The notes under the pieces are model-generated. The model saw only the letters and a program-made list of their open reading frames with translations. It was not told the origin of the DNA and made no database searches. A stretch of DNA of 29,020 nt from CAWIUB01 sp963839175 (lineage in GTDB: Bacteria > Actinomycetota > Actinomycetes > Mycobacteriales > Jatrophihabitantaceae), in assembly GCA_963839175.1 (NCBI GenBank), contig CAWIUB010000004.1, forward strand, positions 1-29,020. Reading direction: 5' to 3'. Shown here piece after piece: positions 1 through 7,679 of the stretch (the stretch's first letter is position 1; every line of letters starts with the position of its first letter). A program made the position numbers and the translations under genes.

Positions 1-2
1 GT

Positions 3-866
3 GTGAGATACGCGCCGGCGACGGTGGCGCACTGCGAGACGGTGCTGCGCGGCTTCTACGAGTTCCACCTGGAGGCCGGCACCGGGCCGATGGTGAACCC
101 GTTCCCATTGGCACGGCATCGCCGGGGCGGGCGGGCGAACGCGCACCACAATCCGATGGACGCGTTCACGCCCGGGCGCAGCGGCCGGTTCCGGCCCCGG
201 CTGACCGCGCGGGTGCCGCGCCAGATCCCGGACGCGATGTTCGACAATCTGTTCGCCCGGCTGGGTTCGCATCGGGATCGGGCGCTGCTGGCGTTCTGGA
301 TCTCGACCGGGGCGCGGGCCTCGGAGCTGTTGGGCGCCACGGTCGCCGATGTCGACCCGGGCCAGCAGCTGATCAGCGTGATCCGGAAGGGGAGCCGGGC
401 GTTGCAGCCTCTGCCGGCCTCGCCGGACGCGTTCGTCTGGTTGAGGCTGTATCAGGCGCAGCTGGCCGATCTGGTGCCGGCCGGGCCCGATCAGCCGCTG
501 TGGTGGACGCGGCGGCAGCCGTTGCGCGCGTTGACCTACCACGCGGCACGGGCAATGTTCACCCGAGCCAACGCCGGGTTGGGGTCGAACTGGACGCTGC
601 ATGATCTGCGACATTCGGCCGCTTACCGGATGGCCCGCGACCCGCAAATGACCCTGACCGACGTGCAGTGGGTCCTCGGCCACGCGCACCTGTCAACGAC
701 TCAGCTGTATGTGACCGCACCGGCCGAGGACATGATCGCCGCCGTGCTGGCTCACCACGACCGACGCGCCAGGGCCACCACGGACGATCCGCCAGGCGGG
801 ACGAGCGGCCGGTTGCGCTACCGGCCCGAGTCGCTGCAGGTGCTGTTCGGAGAGCATGCCCGGTGA
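3..866 (+). CDS. Tyrosine recombinase/integrase, TnpA-like, 5' end outside window
   Basis: Site-specific recombinase of the tyrosine (phage integrase) family, which cuts and rejoins DNA through a 3'-phosphotyrosine. Counting from the GTG at position 3, the catalytic set is visible: Arg105 in GARASEL, His200-x-x-Arg203 in HDLRH, His227 in LGHAH and nucleophile Tyr236 in LYVT. The N-terminal core-binding domain is present only in part (ATVAHCETVLRGFYEF), so the real start most likely lies upstream of the window and the GTG is simply the first in-frame start available. The stop overlaps the GTG of the next recombinase by four bases, which indicates translational coupling. Two coupled recombinases of unequal size match the TnpA/TnpB arrangement of Tn554-like and RIT-type elements. 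The recombinase assignment is firm; the exact element type is inferred. Confidence 0.9.
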   Translation: MRYAPATVAHCETVLRGFYEFHLEAGTGPMVNPFPLARHRRGGRANAHHNPMDAFTPGRSGRFRPRLTARVPRQIPDAMFDNLFARLGSHRDRALLAFWISTGARASELLGATVADVDPGQQLISVIRKGSRALQPLPASPDAFVWLRLYQAQLADLVPAGPDQPLWWTRRQPLRALTYHAARAMFTRANAGLGSNWTLHDLRHSAAYRMARDPQMTLTDVQWVLGHAHLSTTQLYVTAPAEDMIAAVLAHHDRRARATTDDPPGGTSGRLRYRPESLQVLFGEHAR

Positions 867-3337
867 GCGAGGTCGAACAGGTCAGCGCCACGGCGGTGGA
901 CGGCTTGTATCAGGGAGCCCGCCCGGCCGCGCGGCTTGAGTCGAGTTCGTCGCCGAACGCACTCGCACTCGCGCGCCAGTTCCCGGCGCGCGTGCTCGCC
1001 AGCGACTGGCCGGCGACCGTGACGCCGCGGGCACAGCTCACCGTCCGGCTACTCGGCGAGCCGTTCACCGCGGCGTCGGCGAGCCTGCAAACCGAGCGGC
1101 GCCGCGGGCTGGATCGGGTGCTGGACTGGCTCGAGCTGCAGCCTGGCGACAGTTGGCAAGACCGCTGGCTGGCCTCCGGCGCTGACGCCGAGGGCAACAT
1201 CGCGTGGCGGCGTCTACCGACCGCCGGGCTCGCCGCCACCAGCCGCGGCCGGGTGGACACCGAACACGGTCGTCTCGCCCTGGCCCGGGGCATGTCGCTG
1301 CTGGTCTGCGGCGATGTGATCCGCCCCAGCCTGGGCTGGCTGCTGACGCCGGGCACGCCGCGGGAGCTGGTCACCGCGATCGCCCAGGGCCGCGATCCGG
1401 CCGGGTTCACGCGGCTGGCCGCGTTATGCGACGGCGCGGGCGTCAGCGCGCACACCACCCAGCTGGCGCTGCGGCGGATCGCGGCCCTGGTGGCCGCCAA
1501 GGGCGGCGGGGTCGGTGACATCACGGTCGGCGACTGCCTGGAGCTGCTGCGTCTGCTTGAGGATCAGCAGGCTGGTCGGGCGGCGCGCAGCCCGTACTTC
1601 TACCAGCTGCTGCGCGCCGCCGGCGTGCTCAACGACACGACGCCGACCGCGCGAGGCCTGCGCACGCAAGGACAACTGAGCTGCGAGCAGCTCATCGACC
1701 GCTACCGCATCGCCTGCCGGCCGGTGCGTGACCTGCTCATTGACTACCTGCGGGAACGCCGGACTGGCCTGGACTACGCCAGCCTGCACAAGCTCTCCTA
1801 CACCCTGGGCCGGCTGTTCTGGCGGGATCTGGAGATCCATCACCCGGGCATCGCCTCGCTGCACCTGCCCGCCGAGGTGGTCACCGCCTGGAAACAGCGC
1901 ATCGCCACCAAGACCGTGCACGCCACCGTCAACGGACAGGTCGCCGTACGGCAGGTGCCGCGGGTCAACGCCGCCGACCACCTGATGACGGTGCGCGCCT
2001 TCTATCTCGACCTGAGCCAGTGGGCCGCCGACGATCCGTCCCGCTGGGCAGCGTGGGTGGCGCCCTGCCCGATCCGAGACGGCGACGCCGCGGCGCAAAA
2101 GAAGAAGCGCTCCCACCGCAAGTCCCGGATGGATCAACGCACCCGCGAACGCCTGCCGGTCATGCCGGTGCTCGCCGCCGCCGTCACCAACGCCCTGCAC
2201 GCAGCTACCGAACGATTACGGGCGGCACAGTCCACCGAGCCCGGCGGGCTGTTCACCGCGGCGGGTCACACGCTGCGCCGCGCGATCACCAGCCACGCCA
2301 CGGTCGGCAAGACCTGGGCCGAAGATCCCGACACCGGCAAGCGGCGCGACCTGTCCCACGAAGAACACCGGGCGTTCTGGACCTGGGCCGCGGTCGAGGT
2401 TCTTCGCCACACCGGCGTGCGAATCGAGGAGCTGACCGAACTCTCGCACCACAGCCTGATCCACTACCGGCTGCCGACCACCGGTGAACTCGTCCCGCTG
2501 CTGCAGATCGCGCCGTCCAAGACCGACGCCGAACGGCTGCTCGTGATCAGCCCAGAGCTGGCCGACGTCCTGTCCGCGATCATCGGCCGAATCCGCGACC
2601 ACAGCGGCATGGTGCCGCTCGTGGTCGCCTACGACTACCACGAACGAGTCTGGAACCCGCCGATGCCGCTGCTGTTCCAGCGCCGCTTCGGCGGTGAACA
2701 GCGCGCGATCACCGGGCCGGCAATCCGTGAGCTGATCACCGCCGCGCTGGCCGGCACCGGGCTCACCGACGCCAGCGGGCAACCGCTGCGCTTCGTGCCT
2801 CACGACTTCCGCCGGATCCTGATCACCGACGCGATCATGCACGGGATGCCGCCGCACATCGCCCAACTGGTCGCCGGCCATCGCGACATCAACGTCACCA
2901 TGGGCTACAAGGCCGTCTACCCCGACGAGGTCATCACCGCCCACCGCGCGTTCATCGCCCGCCGCCGCACGCTGCGCCCCAGCGAGGAATACCGCACCCC
3001 CACCGACGAGGAATGGGAGGAGTTCCTCGGCCACTTCCAACGCCGCAAGCTCTCCCTGGGCACCTGCGGGCGCGCCTACGGAACCAGTTGCATCCACGAG
3101 CACAGCTGCATCCGCTGCCCGCTACTACGACCCGACCCCGCTCAGCGGGCCCGGCTAATCCAGATCCACGACAACCTCATCGACCGCATCGCCGAAGCCC
3201 GCACCGAAGGCTGGCTCGGCGAAGTCGACGGTCTGCAGGTCAGCCTCGCCGCCGCCCGCAACAAGCTCGCCCAACTCGACGCCCACGCCAACCGCCGCTC
3301 GACCGTGCAGATCGGCATGCCGCACCCACGCCCCTGA
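863..3337 (+). CDS. Large tyrosine recombinase, TnpB-like (824 aa)
   Basis: Second tyrosine recombinase of the pair. The GTG at 863 overlaps the preceding stop (GTGA); the reading frame stays open further upstream, but that part overlaps the first gene and looks like shadow coding. The catalytic domain lies in the C-terminal half: Arg520 (HTGVRIEEL), His647 and Arg650 (PHDFRR), His673 (VAGHRD) and Tyr682 (MGYK). The first ~500 residues are a long N-terminal region, much larger than in phage integrases. After the catalytic domain comes a Cys/His cluster (GTCGRAYGTSC, HEHSCIRCP), probably metal-binding, then a helical tail. This build fits the large partner of Tn554-type recombinase sets. In related actinobacterial sets a small helical TnpC/DUF6262-like gene normally follows; here a truncated IS110 begins about 55 bp downstream and none is seen. 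Confidence 0.9.
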   Translation: MSEVEQVSATAVDGLYQGARPAARLESSSSPNALALARQFPARVLASDWPATVTPRAQLTVRLLGEPFTAASASLQTERRRGLDRVLDWLELQPGDSWQDRWLASGADAEGNIAWRRLPTAGLAATSRGRVDTEHGRLALARGMSLLVCGDVIRPSLGWLLTPGTPRELVTAIAQGRDPAGFTRLAALCDGAGVSAHTTQLALRRIAALVAAKGGGVGDITVGDCLELLRLLEDQQAGRAARSPYFYQLLRAAGVLNDTTPTARGLRTQGQLSCEQLIDRYRIACRPVRDLLIDYLRERRTGLDYASLHKLSYTLGRLFWRDLEIHHPGIASLHLPAEVVTAWKQRIATKTVHATVNGQVAVRQVPRVNAADHLMTVRAFYLDLSQWAADDPSRWAAWVAPCPIRDGDAAAQKKKRSHRKSRMDQRTRERLPVMPVLAAAVTNALHAATERLRAAQSTEPGGLFTAAGHTLRRAITSHATVGKTWAEDPDTGKRRDLSHEEHRAFWTWAAVEVLRHTGVRIEELTELSHHSLIHYRLPTTGELVPLLQIAPSKTDAERLLVISPELADVLSAIIGRIRDHSGMVPLVVAYDYHERVWNPPMPLLFQRRFGGEQRAITGPAIRELITAALAGTGLTDASGQPLRFVPHDFRRILITDAIMHGMPPHIAQLVAGHRDINVTMGYKAVYPDEVITAHRAFIARRRTLRPSEEYRTPTDEEWEEFLGHFQRRKLSLGTCGRAYGTSCIHEHSCIRCPLLRPDPAQRARLIQIHDNLIDRIAEARTEGWLGEVDGLQVSLAAARNKLAQLDAHANRRSTVQIGMPHPRP

Positions 3338-3400
3338 ACCCCAAGCCCGAAAGCCACCCCACAGTGCCAGAGCAAGATCATTTAGTTCAGAAAAGCCCTG

Positions 3401-4183
3401 GTGAAGCTGTCGGTGGTGGTCTCGGACCTGCACGGGGTCTCCTCACGGCAGATCATGGAGGCGCTGATCGGCGGCTGCCGGGACCCGAAGGCGCTGGCCC
3501 AGCTGGCCCGTGGCCCGCTGCGGGTGAAGATCTCGGCGCTGCAGGAGGCGCTGGACGGGGCCGACACGTTCACCGACCACCACGCCTTCGTGCTGCGGAT
3601 GATGCTGGACAACGTCGACCGGCTGACCGCCCAGATCGACAAGCTGACCGCCCAGATCGAGGAGCTGATCACCCCTTTTGAACGGCAGGTCGTCCAGTTG
3701 GACGGCATCACCGGCATCGGCCGGACCGCCGCCCAGGACCTGATCGCCGAGATCGGGGTCGACATGAGCGTGTTCCCCACCGCCGGGCACCTGGTGTCCT
3801 GGGCGAAGTTCTGCCCCCAGGTCAAACAGTCCGCCGGCAAACGCACCGGCCGCAACTCCCGCGGCAAGGGCAACCGCTACCTCGCCGGGGTACTCGGCGA
3901 GGCGTCCGTCGCCACCGGGCGGACCCGGACCCGACTCGGGGCCCGCTATCGGCGGCTGGCCAAACGCCGCGGCAAGGCCAAAGCCCAGGTCGCCGTCGGC
4001 AACACCATCCTGACCATCGCCCACGCGTTGCTCTCCGACCCCACCGCCGATTACCACGACATCGGCGTCGACTACTACGAGACCCGCATGCACCACCGCC
4101 GTCAAGTCGCGAGCCACCTCCGCAGCCTGCAACGCCTCGGCTACAAGATCACTCTCGAGCCCATCACTGGAGAGGCCGCCTGA
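3401..4183 (+). pseudogene. IS110-family transposase, 5'-truncated (copy 1)
   Basis: C-terminal ~260 residues of an IS110-family transposase. The visible parts are the central coiled region (LTAQIDKLTAQIEEL), a helix-hairpin-like segment (LDGITGIGRTAAQDLIAEIG) and the Transposase_20 domain with FPTAGHLVSWAKFCP and the SAGKR motif that carries the catalytic serine in this family. The N-terminal RuvC-like DEDD domain (roughly 150 residues) is absent, and upstream sequence stops resembling IS110 at about 3392. IS110 enzymes need both halves, so this copy should be inactive. If the element carried its guide (bridge) RNA at the usual 5' end, that would be lost too. The internal GTG at 3401 is the first in-frame start, not a native one. 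A second, shorter copy follows in tandem. Confidence 0.85.
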
Positions 4184-4290
4184 ACCTCCGCACCACAACC
4201 GAACACACTGCTCCCAAATCCGGTTCTGCAGCGCGCCACCGGGCGGGATGTCGTGCGCTCCGACGCTGGCCCGAATTTTCGGGCCAGCCG
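3517..4290 (+). repeat. 774-bp direct repeat, unit A
   Basis: Almost exact match to 4302-5075 at a constant offset of 785 bp. It spans from GCTGCGGGTGAAGATC inside the IS110 transposase through its stop and ~107 bp of downstream sequence, ending just after a palindrome at GGGCCAGCCG. Units A and B are separated by 11 bp (4291-4301). Confidence 0.95.
4266..4287. terminator. Perfect palindrome at end of IS110 repeat A (possible bidirectional terminator)
   Basis: Ten-base arms CTGGCCCGAA and TTCGGGCCAG separated by TT, lying ~85 bp after the transposase stop. It could fold as a GC-rich hairpin stopping transcription, or could be part of the IS110 end/target sequence. It is not followed by a T-run, so the terminator reading is tentative. 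Confidence 0.45.
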
Positions 4291-4308
4291 GCCCCGGGCC
4301 AGCTGCGG

Positions 4309-4968
4309 GTGAAGATCTCGGCGTTGCAGGAGGCGCTGGACGGGGCCGACACGTTCACCGACCACCACGCCTTCGTGCTGCGGATGATGCTGGACAACGT
4401 CGACCGGCTGACCGCCCAGATCGACAAGCTGACCGTCCAGATCGAGGAGCTGATCACCCCTTTTGAACGGCAGGTCGTCCAGTTGGACGGCATCACCGGC
4501 ATCGGCCGGACCGCCGCCCAGGACCTGATCGCCGAGATCGGGGTCGACATGAGCGTGTTCCCCACCGCCGGGCACCTGGTGTCCTGGGCGAAGTTCTGCC
4601 CCCAGGTCAAACAGTCCGCCGGCAAACGCACCGGCCGCAACTCCCGCGGCAAGGGCAACCGCTACCTCGCCGGGGTACTCGGCGAGGCGTCCGTCGCCAC
4701 CGGGCGGACCCGGACCCGACTCGGGGCCCGCTACCGGCGACTAGCCAAACGCCGCGGCAAGGCCAAAGCCCAGGTCGCGGTCGGCAACACCATCCTGACC
4801 ATCACCCACGCGTTGCTCTCCGACCCCACCGCCGACTACCACGACATCGGACCGGACTACTACGAGACCCGCATGCACCACCGCCGTCAAGTCGCGAGCC
4901 ACCTCCGCAGCCTGCAACGCCTCGGCTACAAGATCACTCTCGAGCCCATCACTGGAGAGGCCGCCTGA
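4309..4968 (+). pseudogene. IS110-family transposase, shorter 5'-truncated copy (copy 2)
   Basis: Near-identical repeat of the last ~219 codons of the preceding IS110 fragment, from VKISALQEALDG to the same ...ITGEAA stop. It lacks an additional ~36 residues at the front. Differences from copy 1 are few: LTVQIEEL for LTAQIEEL, ILTITHALL for ILTIAHALL, and DIGPDYYET for DIGVDYYET. Like copy 1 it has the SAGKR segment but no DEDD domain, so it is not expected to be active. Its 3' flank ends at 5075, directly against the epoxide hydrolase coding sequence, which reads on the opposite strand into this fragment. Confidence 0.85.
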
Positions 4969-6222
4969 ACCTCCGCACCACAACCGAACACACTGCTCCC
5001 AAATCCGGTTCTGCAGCGCGCCACCGGGCGGGATGTCGTGCGCTCCGACGCTGGCCCGAATTTTCGGGCCAGCCGTACCAGGCTCCGCGGCGGCGGGCGC
5101 CGTGCTGCCTGATCGGGCAGTAAGGGCGGTGGCGAACTCGTGGATGTCTCGGGCGAGTGGATCCGGCTCTTCATGTGGTGCGAAGTGCCCGCCTTGGTCG
5201 AAGCGGGTGTAGTGCACGACGTGGTAGGTCCGCTCGGCGTACTCGCGTGGCGGCACGGAGATGTCGTACGGGAATGCGGCGACAGCGGTCGGCAGGTCGC
5301 CCATCGCGGGCCGTGGCATCGGATGCGCCACGTAGTCGTAGTAGGGCCGGATCGACGTGCCGATCGTGTTGGTGAACCAGTAGAGCGAGGCCTGCACCAG
5401 GATCTGGTCATCGGTCCAGCGAGTGGTGAGGTCTCCGCCGCAGTCACTCCAGGCGCGGTACTTCTCCAGGATCCAGGCCAGCAGACCGGCCGGAGAGTCG
5501 CTCAGGCCGTAGGCCAGTGTCAGGGGGCGGGTCTGCTGCTGATGCTCGTAAGCGCCGCCGTCGCTGGTCCAGGACTCGATGCCCGACAAGTAGGCCTCCT
5601 CAGCTGCCGTGAGATCGCTGTGGTCGACTGCCGCCATCACCGCCATCAGGTGGATGCCTGCGACTGCTTCCGGGTGGGCTGCCCCGAGGCGCGAGGTGAC
5701 CCCGGCACCGAGGTCGCCCCCGTGCGCCAGGTAGCGGTGGTAGCCGAGCCCCGACATGAGGCGGTGCCAGAGTTCGTAGGTCGGAACCGCCGCCGGAGCC
5801 TCGGCGGGTTGATCGGAGAAGGTGAACCCCGGCAGAGACGGTACGACGACGTCGTGTCCGAGGTCGGCCAGCCGGTGCGCCAGTGGGATCATCTCGGCGA
5901 AGGTGCTCGGCCACCCGTTGGTGAGGATCATCGGAAGGCCTGTCGGCTCTCCTGCGCGCACGTGGAGGAAGTGAACCCGCTGTCCGCTGACGGTCGCGAT
6001 TCGCTGCGGCTCGGCATTCAGGCGTCGCTCGTGACTGCGCCAGTCGAATCCATGGGTCCAGTAGTCGACCAGGTGTGCGAGGACATCGTGGTCGGTTCCC
6101 GCCAACCAGGCAGGCTCGGGCCAAGATCTGGGCCAGCGCGTCGACGAGAGGCGATGGCGTAGGTCTGCGACATCGTCGTCCGGTACCGCGATGGTGAACT
6201 CGGCAACCTCGAGAGTGCTCAC
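4741..6222 (-). CDS. Epoxide hydrolase with foreign C-terminus read through IS110 repeat
   Basis: Alpha/beta-hydrolase of the microsomal-type epoxide hydrolase family, which opens epoxides to diols through an Asp-ester intermediate. The N-terminal EHN domain (residues ~8-115, FTIAVPDDDVADLRHRL) precedes the hydrolase fold. Asp170 in HGGDLGAG is the expected nucleophile and His346 in QGGHFAPHEEPD the expected base. The oxyanion motif is NGWP (102-105) instead of the common HGWP. GTG at 6222 is preceded by GAGGAG at a good distance. About residue 382 the frame crosses 5075/5076 into antisense IS110 sequence and runs ~110 codons further, so native sequence is 5076-6222 and the native stop is lost. 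The core looks complete; stability with the tail is unknown. It lies downstream of the SDR gene on the same strand, ~150 bp away. Confidence 0.85.
   Translation of the reverse strand: MSTLEVAEFTIAVPDDDVADLRHRLSSTRWPRSWPEPAWLAGTDHDVLAHLVDYWTHGFDWRSHERRLNAEPQRIATVSGQRVHFLHVRAGEPTGLPMILTNGWPSTFAEMIPLAHRLADLGHDVVVPSLPGFTFSDQPAEAPAAVPTYELWHRLMSGLGYHRYLAHGGDLGAGVTSRLGAAHPEAVAGIHLMAVMAAVDHSDLTAAEEAYLSGIESWTSDGGAYEHQQQTRPLTLAYGLSDSPAGLLAWILEKYRAWSDCGGDLTTRWTDDQILVQASLYWFTNTIGTSIRPYYDYVAHPMPRPAMGDLPTAVAAFPYDISVPPREYAERTYHVVHYTRFDQGGHFAPHEEPDPLARDIHEFATALTARSGSTAPAAAEPGTAGPKIRASVGAHDIPPGGALQNRIWEQCVRLWCGGSGGLSSDGLESDLVAEALQAAEVARDLTAVVHAGLVVVRSDVVVVGGGVGEQRVGDGQDGVADRDLGFGLAAAFG
5051..5072. terminator. 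Same palindrome at end of IS110 repeat B, at the junction with epoxide hydrolase
   Basis: Identical to the palindrome at 4266-4287. It lies three bases from the repeat/epoxide hydrolase junction and is now inside the extended minus-strand reading frame of that gene, so it could attenuate transcription running out of the hydrolase gene. Confidence 0.45.
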
Positions 6223-6375
6223 GTCTTCTCCTCTGGATGCGCCGACGATGCTCCCGCGCAGGCGCAGGTGGCGGAGACCGTCACTCTGTCACTGCGCCGT
6301 CCTCGTGACGCCTTCGGTGCCGAGCGAGCTCAGGAAGGAGCGGGCACCAGCGGCCGAGGAGTCGACGATCGGCGG

Positions 6376-7153
6376 TCAGCCCACGCGGTAGCGCGAGGCC
6401 AGCCCCGGGCTCTGACCGCCGAACGCGTCGAGTTCGGCGGTGAATACGGTCTCGAGAAGCTGTGCGTCCTCGACCCCCGGAGCGACGACTACCTCGCCCC
6501 GCTCGATGCCGCGGAGGCTGGCGGTGACGACATCGTCGGCGCTCATGCGCGGGATCTGGCTGAGGTCCATACCCTGCCGCTCGTGGAACTCGGTGGCGAC
6601 GACGCCGGGCAGCCACCTGGACGCGTACGCCCGTCCCCTCGAGCTCCGCACTGAGGGTCTGTGACATGGTGACCGCAAATGCCAGACCGCCGGAATAGAT
6701 CGCTCGCCGAGGCATCACCGAACTCGGTGCCGGGCCGCTGAACGCAATCATGCCGGAGACGTTGATGATCGTCCCTTCGCCTCGTTCCCGCATACCTACG
6801 ACGGCGGCGCGCGTCAGCATCGTTGGCGCGACGACCTTGATATGGGCGAGCTCTCGGGCCTTATCTGCGGATAGCTCGGCCAGTGGCATGTAGCGGGCGA
6901 CGCCTGCGTTGTCGACCAGCATGGTCAACGGCTCGGTGGCACACAGCTGCGCGACGGCATCGATTCCGGAGTCGGTCGAGAGATCGGCGACCACGGGGCG
7001 CACATTGACCTCGGGGTGGACGGCGGTGAGTTGCTCGAGGCCGCCGCGCGCCCGACCGACAACGACTAGGTCGTACCCGTCGGCGGCCAAGCGGTCCGCG
7101 TAGGCCTTTCCGATGCCGGAGCTGGCGCCGGTGATGAGGGCGAGCTTGTCCAT
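6376..7153 (-). pseudogene. Short-chain dehydrogenase/reductase with one frameshift and no Y-x3-K lysine
   Basis: NAD(P)-dependent SDR oxidoreductase (~259 codons when repaired). It starts at ATG 7153 with GAAGGTG just upstream. TGASSGIG (residues 8-15) is the nucleotide-binding loop, DNAG (81-84) the structural motif, Ser133 the expected catalytic serine and Tyr153 the catalytic tyrosine. The usual lysine four residues later is Leu157 (YSGGL). Translation from ATG runs cleanly to GTGVRVQV, then shifts: the continuation LPGVVATEFHERQGMDLS to ...SRYRVG-stop lies in another frame. One extra base (or two missing) near 6608-6616 explains it. Either the gene is decaying or this is a sequencing indel. 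It is divergent from the XRE regulator and upstream of the epoxide hydrolase; they may be a regulator-controlled pair. Confidence 0.8.
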
Positions 7154-7319
7154 GTTCACCTTCGTTCCTGTGGTTCGGATAGCGCGCGGCGGGAGCCGGT
7201 GCCGATGATGCAACTCCCTACGAGGATGCGGGCCACGGCGTCTGCGAGGAACGGGACGGAGTTCCTGGGACTTTCAGACACGCCCCTTGCCGGCCACGTG
7301 GAGGACATACGATGCACGA
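7154..7319. promoter_or_regulatory. Divergent promoter region between SDR and XRE regulator
   Basis: 166 bp between divergently oriented starts. This is the natural place for the regulator's operator and for the SDR/epoxide hydrolase promoter. I could not pick out convincing -35/-10 hexamers; the role is inferred from gene layout. Confidence 0.4.
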
Positions 7320-7679
7320 GTGTCGGCGGACCTCCACTCCCTCGGTGGACTGCTCCGGGTGTGGCGGGAGCGGCTGCACCCGTCGGACGTCGGGTTGCCT
7401 TCGTTCGGACCTCGCCGTACCAAGGGGCTCCGCCGCGAGGAGCTGGCGCAGCTGGCAGGTGTGAGCACGGACTACGTCAATCGGCTGGAACAGGGGAGGT
7501 GGCTCACCCCGTCGACCCAAGTTGTGGCGTCCCTGGCTCGTGCCCTCCAGCTCGACCGCACGGAGGCCGAGCTGTTGTATCGGGCTGCCGGTCTGGCGCC
7601 GCCTGGCCCGGGAAGGATCTCGCAGCACATTCCTCCCGGAGTGCAACGGATGCTGGCGCGGATGTTCGATCTGCCGCTA
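7320..7679 (+). pseudogene. XRE/MmyB-type regulator, N-terminal part, split by IS630
   Basis: Helix-turn-helix regulator in which the XRE domain (LRREELAQLAGVSTDYVNRLEQGR, residues ~37-60) is followed by a MmyB-type ligand-binding domain. I chose GTG 7320 because family members begin shortly before the LLRVWRERL segment; GGAGG at 7300-7304 is rather far, and a TTG at 7287 or other starts remain possible. The gene is cut after codon CTA at 7677-7679 by the IS630 copy. Removing the IS and one TA joins ...FDLPL to GVFSADWT... in frame, giving 298 residues. Family members usually control a neighbouring oxidoreductase gene, here probably the divergent SDR. As it stands only the DNA-binding half plus a few IS-encoded residues (VSCAFDSF) would be made. 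Confidence 0.85.

Larger units (their letters stand above)
4302..5075 (+). repeat. 774-bp direct repeat, unit B
   Basis: Second unit of the tandem duplication, differing from unit A at a small number of positions. Its right edge (5075/5076) is the junction with unrelated sequence that encodes the epoxide hydrolase on the minus strand. Confidence 0.95.

Noticed and set aside
4266..4287. attC or integron-type recombination site
   Set aside because: It is a short perfect palindrome without the conserved core sites of attC, and no integron integrase is present.
5140..6162. 340-aa plus-strand open frame opposite the epoxide hydrolase
   Set aside because: It is antisense to a well-conserved hydrolase and has no recognisable motif; long antisense frames are expected in very GC-rich coding DNA.
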